DNA from: Citrobacter sp. JGM124
Lineage (GTDB): Bacteria; Pseudomonadota; Gammaproteobacteria; Enterobacterales; Enterobacteriaceae
Assembly: GCF_018257795.1 (NCBI RefSeq)
Contig: NZ_JAERJD010000001.1
Span: 1-64,000, forward strand
Reading direction: 5' to 3'
Length of the DNA stretch: 64,000 nucleotides
A model generated the notes under the pieces. The model ran no database searches, was not told where the DNA came from, and worked only from the letters and a program-made list of their open reading frames with translations. A program made the position numbers and the translations under genes. This document shows, piece by piece, positions 57,962-64,000 of the stretch (position 1 is its first letter; each line of letters starts with the position of its first letter).

Positions 57962-57983
57962 ACAGCCTCTTATGAGAGAGGCT
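57962..57983 (+). other. Stem-loop between hisJ and hisQ
   Basis: Perfect 8-bp stem CAGCCTCT-tatgag-AGAGGCTG in the 76-bp gap. In Salmonella and E. coli a REP element here lowers hisQ relative to hisJ; this hairpin is not a REP sequence but is well placed for the same role. Confidence 0.6.
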
Positions 57984-58020
57984 GGTAATAACGTGCACAC
58001 TGACCGACAGGATATGCACC

Positions 58021-58707
58021 ATGTTGTATGGCTTTTCCGAAGTAATTTTAAAAGGCGCACTGGTCACGCTTGAACTGGCTCTCGCCTCTGTGGTGCTTGC
58101 TGTCGTGATAGGGCTGGCAGGTGCCGGGGCAAAACTGTCGAAAAATCGTCCACTGGCATGGCTGTTTGAAGGCTATACCACCCTGATCCGTGGGGTGCCT
58201 GACCTGGTACTGATGCTATTGATTTTTTATGGCCTTCAGATGCTGATAAACAGTATTACCGATGCATTAGGTTTTGAGCAGCTTGATATTGACCCCATGA
58301 CGGCAGGTATTGCCACGCTCGGGTTTATTTATGGTGCCTATTTTACTGAAACCTTTCGCGGCGCTTACCTGGCCGTTCCCAAAGGGCACATTGAGGCCAG
58401 TATTGCATTTGGTTTTAGCCGCTCCCAAACATTCCGCCGTATCTTGTTTCCGACAATGATGCGTTATGCTTTGCCTGGGATCGGTAATAACTGGCAGGTT
58501 ATCCTGAAAGCGACAGCCCTGGTCTCTTTACTGGGCTTAGAGGATGTCGTAAAAGCGACCCAGCTGGCCGGGAAAAGCACCTGGCAGCCACTCTACTTTG
58601 CTCTGGTTGCGGGTGGGATTTATTTAGTGTTTACCACGCTTTCCTCCGGCATATTACTCTGGCTTGAACGCCGTTATTCTGTGGGTGTGAAGAGGGCGGA
58701 GCTATGA
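58021..58707 (+). CDS. hisQ: Histidine ABC transporter permease HisQ
   Basis: A 228-residue permease, five helices, with the EAA loop EASIAFGFSRSQTFRRI. Pairs with HisM in the membrane. Overlaps hisM by 4 bp. Confidence 0.96.
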   Translation: MLYGFSEVILKGALVTLELALASVVLAVVIGLAGAGAKLSKNRPLAWLFEGYTTLIRGVPDLVLMLLIFYGLQMLINSITDALGFEQLDIDPMTAGIATLGFIYGAYFTETFRGAYLAVPKGHIEASIAFGFSRSQTFRRILFPTMMRYALPGIGNNWQVILKATALVSLLGLEDVVKATQLAGKSTWQPLYFALVAGGIYLVFTTLSSGILLWLERRYSVGVKRAEL

Positions 58708-59417
58708 CAGAGATCATTCAGGAATACTGGAAATCATTGCTATGGTCAGATGGTTACCGCATGACAGGGGTGGCAATGACCTTATGGTTATTGATTACTT
58801 CTGTGGTAATGGGGGGGATTCTGGCCCTGTTTCTTTCTATTGGTCGGGTATCCAGTAATCGGTTTATTTCTTTCCCCATTGCTTTATTTACCTATGTGTT
58901 CCGTGGAACTCCGCTCTATGTTCAGCTGCTGGTTTTTTATTCTGGCTTTTATACTCTGGAGATAGTCAAAGAAACGGATTTTCTGAATGCCTTTTTTCGC
59001 AGCGGGCTGAATTGTACTATTTTAGCGCTGACACTAAATACTTGTGCTTACACGACTGAGGTATTTGCCGGGGCGATTCGGGCGGTTCCTCACGGGGATA
59101 TTGAAGCCGCACGAGCATATGGTTTTTCGCGTGTAAAAATGTATCGCTGTATTATTTTGCCCTCGGCGTTGCGTATTGCATTACCCGCCTACAGCAATGA
59201 AGTGATCCTGATGCTCCACTCTACCGCCCTGGCGTTTACCGCCACAGTGCCTGACTTGCTGAAAATTGCCCGTGATATTAATGCCGCAACGTATCAACCT
59301 TTTACGGCGTTTGGTATCGCAGCGGTACTGTATCTGATGATTTCCTATGTGCTGATTAGCCTGTTCCGTAGAGCGGAGAAACGCTGGTTGCAACATGTTA
59401 AACCTGCTTCACACTGA
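58704..59417 (+). CDS. hisM: Histidine ABC transporter permease HisM
   Basis: A 237-residue permease with EAA loop [17 protein letters not shown]. Overlaps hisQ by the ATGA motif. Its end lies 10 bp before the hisP start codon. Confidence 0.96.
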   Translation: MTEIIQEYWKSLLWSDGYRMTGVAMTLWLLITSVVMGGILALFLSIGRVSSNRFISFPIALFTYVFRGTPLYVQLLVFYSGFYTLEIVKETDFLNAFFRSGLNCTILALTLNTCAYTTEVFAGAIRAVPHGDIEAARAYGFSRVKMYRCIILPSALRIALPAYSNEVILMLHSTALAFTATVPDLLKIARDINAATYQPFTAFGIAAVLYLMISYVLISLFRRAEKRWLQHVKPASH

Positions 59418-59427
59418 GCGAGTGCTG

Positions 59428-60204
59428 ATGACGACTGAAAATAAATTAAGCGTAACGGATTTACATAAACGTTATGGTGAACATGAAGTACTCAAAGGTG
59501 TTTCATTAAAGGCCAAAGCTGGTGATGTCATCAGCATCATTGGTTCTTCTGGCTCAGGTAAGAGTACGTTCTTGCGTTGTATTAATTTCCTGGAAAAACC
59601 CAGTGAAGGTTCGATCACCGTCTGTAATGAAGTTATCAATCTGGTTCGGGACAAAGACGGGCAATTAAAAGTTGCGGATAAAAACCAGCTACGTTTGCTG
59701 CGTACTCGCCTGACGATGGTATTTCAGCACTTCAATCTGTGGAACCATATGACGGTGCTTGAGAATGTCATGGAGGCACCTATTCAAGTACTTGGCCTGA
59801 GTAAATCGGATGCCAAAGAGCGGGCAATAAAGTACCTGGAAAAAGTGGGTATTGATGAACGTCAGTATATAAAGTACCCCGTGCATCTTTCTGGTGGTCA
59901 GCAGCAGCGAGTATCGATCGCGCGCGCACTGGCAATGGAACCGGAGGTTCTGTTATTTGATGAACCCACTTCCGCACTGGATCCCGAACTGGTTGGGGAA
60001 GTGCTGCGTATTATGCAGAAACTGGCCGAAGAGGGGAAAACCATGGTCGTGGTAACCCATGAAATGGAGTTTGCCCGTCATGTCTCCAGCCATGTCATCT
60101 TTTTGCATAAAGGACGCATTGAAGAAGAGGGGCCACCAGAAGAGGTCTTTAATCATCCTAAAAGCGAACGTTTACAACAGTTCTTATCCGGGGCATTAAA
60201 ATAG
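59428..60204 (+). CDS. hisP: Histidine ABC transporter ATP-binding protein HisP
   Basis: 258 residues from ATG 59428 ([17 protein letters not shown]); the open frame begins earlier inside hisM. Walker [10 protein letters not shown], signature LSGGQQQR, Walker [14 protein letters not shown] and switch His in VVTHEM are intact. Powers HisQM import of substrates delivered by HisJ and ArgT. Confidence 0.97.
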   Translation: MTTENKLSVTDLHKRYGEHEVLKGVSLKAKAGDVISIIGSSGSGKSTFLRCINFLEKPSEGSITVCNEVINLVRDKDGQLKVADKNQLRLLRTRLTMVFQHFNLWNHMTVLENVMEAPIQVLGLSKSDAKERAIKYLEKVGIDERQYIKYPVHLSGGQQQRVSIARALAMEPEVLLFDEPTSALDPELVGEVLRIMQKLAEEGKTMVVVTHEMEFARHVSSHVIFLHKGRIEEEGPPEEVFNHPKSERLQQFLSGALK

Positions 60205-60261
60205 TTTTATGGCGCGGACCTTCCGCTATCTGCGCCGTTTTAGTTGATGTCGCGTATGCCG

Positions 60262-61155
60262 TCAGGTCAATAAATTCTGTAATGCGTCATGAAGCTCTGG
60301 CCAGTTAAACTGGAAACCAGACGCCTCAAGCCGTTGGGGGATCGCGTGCTGACTGCCGAGCAGTAATACCGCGGCTTCCCCCATCAGTAAACGTACCATC
60401 ATCCCGGGGACGGATAGACGCGTCGGGCGGTTGAGAACGTTGCCCAACGTGCGGGTAAACTGAGTATTCGTCACCGGTTGTGGGGAGACCAGATTAAATG
60501 GGCCATGCAGTGGATTATTCAGCAGCCAGATAATGCCGTTCACCATATCGTCAATATGGATCCAGGCCATATACTGGTGCCCGTTCCCTAATGCGCCCCC
60601 TAAACCATAACGGAAAGGGGGTAACATTTTCTTTAATGCTCCACCATCATTTGCGAGTACCACGCCGGTACGTAGCAGACAGACGCGGGTCCTGGCTGTT
60701 TGAGCCCCTAATGCTATTTGCTCCCACTGTTGGCAAAGACGGTGGGTAAACTCGTCATGGGGCGGGGTATCCTCAGTGAGAGGTATTTCGCCCTTATCAC
60801 CGTAATAACCTATCGCTGAACCTGAAATAAGCACTTCTGGGGGGCAGTGGCTGGCACGAATGAGCGCGACCAGCTGTTCAGTCATATGCCAGCGGCTCTG
60901 GCACAGATGCTCTTTCTGTGATGTTGTCCAGCGCCTGTTAACAATAGGTTCGCCTGCCAGATTGATAACCGCATCAAAATCGTCCAGATGATTCAGGAGG
61001 CTTAAATCCGGCAATAATGATACCTGTGAACCCAGCTGAGTGGCGGCCCGCTCAGGAAAGCGGGTGAGGACGGTTATCCGGGCTCCTTCTTTCACCAGGC
61101 GGGTTATCAGATGATGACCAATCAGCCCGGTTCCTCCAGTGATTAAAACACGCAT
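60262..61155 (-). CDS. yfcH: NAD-dependent epimerase-like protein YfcH
   Basis: About 297 residues from ATG 61155 (GGAGG upstream). N-terminal Rossmann site [29 protein letters not shown] active-site-like segment, and a C-terminal DUF1731-type tail ([20 protein letters not shown]). Function unknown; SDR39U1-like family. Confidence 0.93.
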   Translation of the reverse strand: MRVLITGGTGLIGHHLITRLVKEGARITVLTRFPERAATQLGSQVSLLPDLSLLNHLDDFDAVINLAGEPIVNRRWTTSQKEHLCQSRWHMTEQLVALIRASHCPPEVLISGSAIGYYGDKGEIPLTEDTPPHDEFTHRLCQQWEQIALGAQTARTRVCLLRTGVVLANDGGALKKMLPPFRYGLGGALGNGHQYMAWIHIDDMVNGIIWLLNNPLHGPFNLVSPQPVTNTQFTRTLGNVLNRPTRLSVPGMMVRLLMGEAAVLLLGSQHAIPQRLEASGFQFNWPELHDALQNLLT

Positions 61156-61178
61156 ATCCAACCTCCCGTTGTTGCAAT

Positions 61179-61547
61179 CTATTTTTGCCAGCTCAGGGTC
61201 ATTGATACGGAGTCGGCATAACGTAATGCGTGCAGTTTATCAATTTCAACCTCAGCGTACGTGACCCAGGGATGCATATGGGTAATATCCAGAACATCCT
61301 GGGTTAGTTTTTCCAGTAAAGAGAAGCGATTATTTTCTACTAGCTGGATGATCCCTTTGGTTACCGTGCGATAATTCAGTGCATCAGCGATATTTTCACT
61401 GGATCTGGCTTTAATCGCGGGGTAATGGATCACCACATTGATGACAATATCCTGACGGTTGGTTATCTCTTCTTCTTTAATTCCGATAAAGGTTCGCAGC
61501 CGTAAATTTTTAATGCGGATAATGGCATCCGCCTGGGGTATTGGCAT
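61179..61547 (-). CDS. folX: Dihydroneopterin triphosphate 2'-epimerase FolX
   Basis: A 122-residue FolB-fold enzyme ([28 protein letters not shown]). It epimerises dihydroneopterin triphosphate to dihydromonapterin triphosphate, used in tetrahydromonapterin synthesis. Next to yfcH as in K-12. Confidence 0.94.
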   Translation of the reverse strand: MPIPQADAIIRIKNLRLRTFIGIKEEEITNRQDIVINVVIHYPAIKARSSENIADALNYRTVTKGIIQLVENNRFSLLEKLTQDVLDITHMHPWVTYAEVEIDKLHALRYADSVSMTLSWQK

Positions 61548-61768
61548 GGCAGGCTCCTTGTTAATGACGTCCTGTCACAGAATATACCAGTGGGGAGAAA
61601 ATATTATCTGCCTATTTCCCGACAGTAATGGATCTTTCAGGGGCAGAGAAAACGAGGAAAAAAGTATCTGTCACCATTATAGACGCTCTGGTGCATTTGG
61701 TCGGCCTGTCTCTATGGCTGATTCTTGATGACAGTGGTTTTTTTATATTCTATGTTCAATAGCTATGA

Positions 61769-62422
<654 letters not shown>

Positions 62423-62478
62423 CTGTTCCCAACAGCGCTGGTTATAATGTTGCAAGGGACCGATTAGAGGTAATGTGA

Positions 62479-63030
62479 ATGAAGCTGATGTTTATATCGG
62501 ATATACATGGTGCTTTACCTGCCACGGAAAGAGCACTGGACCTCTTTGCCGAAAGTGGTGCTCAATGGCTGGTTATCCTGGGGGATTTACTCAATCATGG
62601 GCCGCGAAATGCGCTACCAGAAGGATATGCCCCTGCGGAGGTCGCCAAGTGCCTGAACAAGGTTGCGGATAGAATTATCGCCGTACGCGGTAATTGTGAT
62701 AGCGAAGTGGATCAGATGCTGCTGGATTTTCCGATAACCGCTCCCTGGCAACAAATACTCCTCCCGAAACAGCGCTTGTTTTTGACGCACGGGCATCTTT
62801 ACAGCCCCGAGGCGTTACCCCCGCTGGTCACGCATGATATTTTTATCTCTGGTCATACGCACCTGCCAGTGGCAACACAACACCAACGCTGCTATTTATT
62901 TAATCCAGGCTCAGTGAGTATTCCCAAAGGGGGTCATGAAGCGAGTTTTGGCATGCTTGATGATGATGTTCTGAGCGTTCGCACTTTAAACGGCAACAGG
63001 ATGATTGCACAGGTTCAGATTACCCCGTAA
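62479..63030 (+). CDS. yfcE: Phosphodiesterase YfcE
   Basis: A 183-residue calcineurin-like metallophosphoesterase with DIHG, GDLLNHGPRN, GNCDSE, THGH and SGHTHLP metal ligands. E. coli YfcE hydrolyses bis-pNPP with Mn2+; natural substrate unknown. Confidence 0.94.
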   Translation: MKLMFISDIHGALPATERALDLFAESGAQWLVILGDLLNHGPRNALPEGYAPAEVAKCLNKVADRIIAVRGNCDSEVDQMLLDFPITAPWQQILLPKQRLFLTHGHLYSPEALPPLVTHDIFISGHTHLPVATQHQRCYLFNPGSVSIPKGGHEASFGMLDDDVLSVRTLNGNRMIAQVQITP

Positions 63031-63084
63031 CGTTACAAAAAACTCAATAACGCGTTTTAAAACGCTCAGAATAAGGTTTTTCCG

Positions 63085-63627
63085 ATGGTGGATCAGCAGC
63101 CTTTTGGTGGCACAGAATGGGTTGATATTGTTGATGAGAATAACGAAGTGGTTGGGCAAGCTAGCCGCGAAAATATGCGTGCGCAGCGTTTACGACATCG
63201 GGCAACTTATATCGTAGTCAGTGACGGTATGGGCCATATACTGGTACAACGCCGTACTGAGACAAAAGATTTTATGCCCGGAATGCTGGATGCGACTGCA
63301 GGGGGCGTGGTCCAGGCGGAAGAGCAATTGTTAGAGTCAGCGCGTCGTGAAGCAGAAGAAGAGCTGGGTATTGCTGGTGTCCCCTTTGCTGAACATGGGC
63401 AATTCTATTTTGAAGATGCTCATTGCCGTGTCTGGGGGGGGTTATTTAGCTGCGTTTCCCACGGGCCTTTTGCCCTTCAGGTTGAAGAAGTCAGCGACGT
63501 ATGCTGGATGACTCCTGAAGAGATCACGGCACGTTGTGATGAGTTCACGCCAGACTCCCTGAAAGCACTGGCATTATGGATGACACGTAATGCCAGAAAT
63601 GAATCAGGCGATTCACAAAGCGAATAG
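63085..63627 (+). CDS. yfcD: Nudix hydrolase YfcD
   Basis: A 180-residue protein with the Nudix box [21 protein letters not shown] (G-x5-E-x7-REAEEELGI). IPP-isomerase-like Nudix subfamily; substrate unknown. Ends 55 bp before a strong terminator. Confidence 0.93.
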   Translation: MVDQQPFGGTEWVDIVDENNEVVGQASRENMRAQRLRHRATYIVVSDGMGHILVQRRTETKDFMPGMLDATAGGVVQAEEQLLESARREAEEELGIAGVPFAEHGQFYFEDAHCRVWGGLFSCVSHGPFALQVEEVSDVCWMTPEEITARCDEFTPDSLKALALWMTRNARNESGDSQSE

Positions 63628-63682
63628 ATAATATCAGAGCCTTGTGATCCATCCCTGAGGAACAGGTCTGATTTGAAACGTG

Positions 63683-63722
63683 AAAAAGCCGTAAATCTGG
63701 TTATCAGAATTACGGCTTTTTT
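63683..63722. terminator. Bidirectional terminator between yfcD and pta
   Basis: Stem AAAAAGCCGTAA-TCTG ... CAGA-TTACGGCTTTTTT, symmetrical enough to serve both convergent genes. A second perfect hairpin CTGCTCTGGCT-c-AGCCAGAGCAG (63748-63770) lies between it and pta. Confidence 0.9.
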
Positions 63723-63776
63723 GTGTCAGTCGCGAATAGCTCTCTTTCTGCTCTGGCTCAGCCAGAGCAGGGATGA

Positions 63777-64000
63777 TTACTGCTGTTGTGCTGACTGGAT
63801 CGCTGTCAGTGCGATGGTGTAAACGATATCGTCAACCAGAGCACCACGAGACAGGTCATTTACTGGCTTACGCATACCTTGCAGCATTGGCCCGATGGAG
63901 ATCAGGTCAGCAGAACGCTGTACGGCTTTGTAAGTGGTGTTACCTGTGTTCAGGTCCGGGAAGATAAATACAGTCGCACGGCCTGCTACAGGGGAGTCTG
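63777..64000 (-). CDS. pta: Phosphate acetyltransferase Pta, C-terminal end only
   Basis: The minus strand encodes the last 73 residues of Pta ([37 protein letters not shown], ending TAIQSAQQQ) with stop at 63779-63777. Most of the gene lies right of the window. Pta interconverts acetyl-CoA and acetyl phosphate. In K-12 yfcC lies between yfcD and pta; it is absent here. Confidence 0.96.
   Translation of the reverse strand, partial: DSPVAGRATVFIFPDLNTGNTTYKAVQRSADLISIGPMLQGMRKPVNDLSRGALVDDIVYTIALTAIQSAQQQ

Overview
This window is chromosomal DNA from a member of the order Enterobacterales. The right half (about 27.0-64.0 kb) follows the Escherichia coli K-12 fadL-pta region almost gene for gene: argW, mlaA, fadL, yfcZ, sixA, smrB, prmB, aroC, mepA, yfcA, epmC, yfcL, mnmC, fabB, yfcJ, flk, pdxB, usg, truA, dedA, accD, folC, dedD, cvpA, purF, ubiX, argT, hisJQMP, yfcH, folX, yfcF, yfcE, yfcD, pta. 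The K-12 control sites are also present (FadR and CRP sites near fadL, FadR and FabR sites at fabB, PurR at cvpA-purF). Genus cannot be fixed from sequence alone. Differences from K-12: fadI-fadJ are missing between yfcZ and sixA, yfdC is missing beside argW, yfcG and yfcC are missing near pta, and two aldo-keto reductases plus an I42-type inhibitor lie between purF and ubiX.

The left part (1-17.8 kb) is the distal half of a type VI secretion (T6SS) locus: an array of putative immunity-like membrane proteins, a two-helix membrane protein, tssM, a PAAR gene with decayed effector/immunity remnants, tssA, a CdsA/YnbB-like cytidylyltransferase, tssF, tssG, tssJ, tssE and a VasL-type gene. TssB/C/K/L, Hcp, ClpV and VgrG are not here and presumably lie left of position 1. 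The most unusual structure is at the left edge: an exact 1173-bp tandem duplication whose junctions join the head of the pre-tssM gene to the tail of an unseen upstream gene. The duplicated 270-aa proteins are nearly identical at both ends but have an unrelated, AT-rich membrane core. Between tssM and tssA there are parallel scars: a tssA tail, a tail of the same 270-aa family, a PAAR copy whose start codon reads ATA, and a small membrane gene broken by one base in a T run.

Between the T6SS and argW (18.5-26.6 kb) lie an APC amino-acid/amine permease with an M24 metallopeptidase, then a divergent pair: an ortholog of the PQQ receptor PqqU (YncD) facing a membrane-bound PQQ-dependent dehydrogenase, with a strong Fur-like box between them. 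This is a compact 'import the cofactor, use the cofactor' module. The tRNA-Arg(CCU) gene argW has its 3' end facing this accessory block, as expected for an integration hotspot, but no integrase or second att copy was seen.
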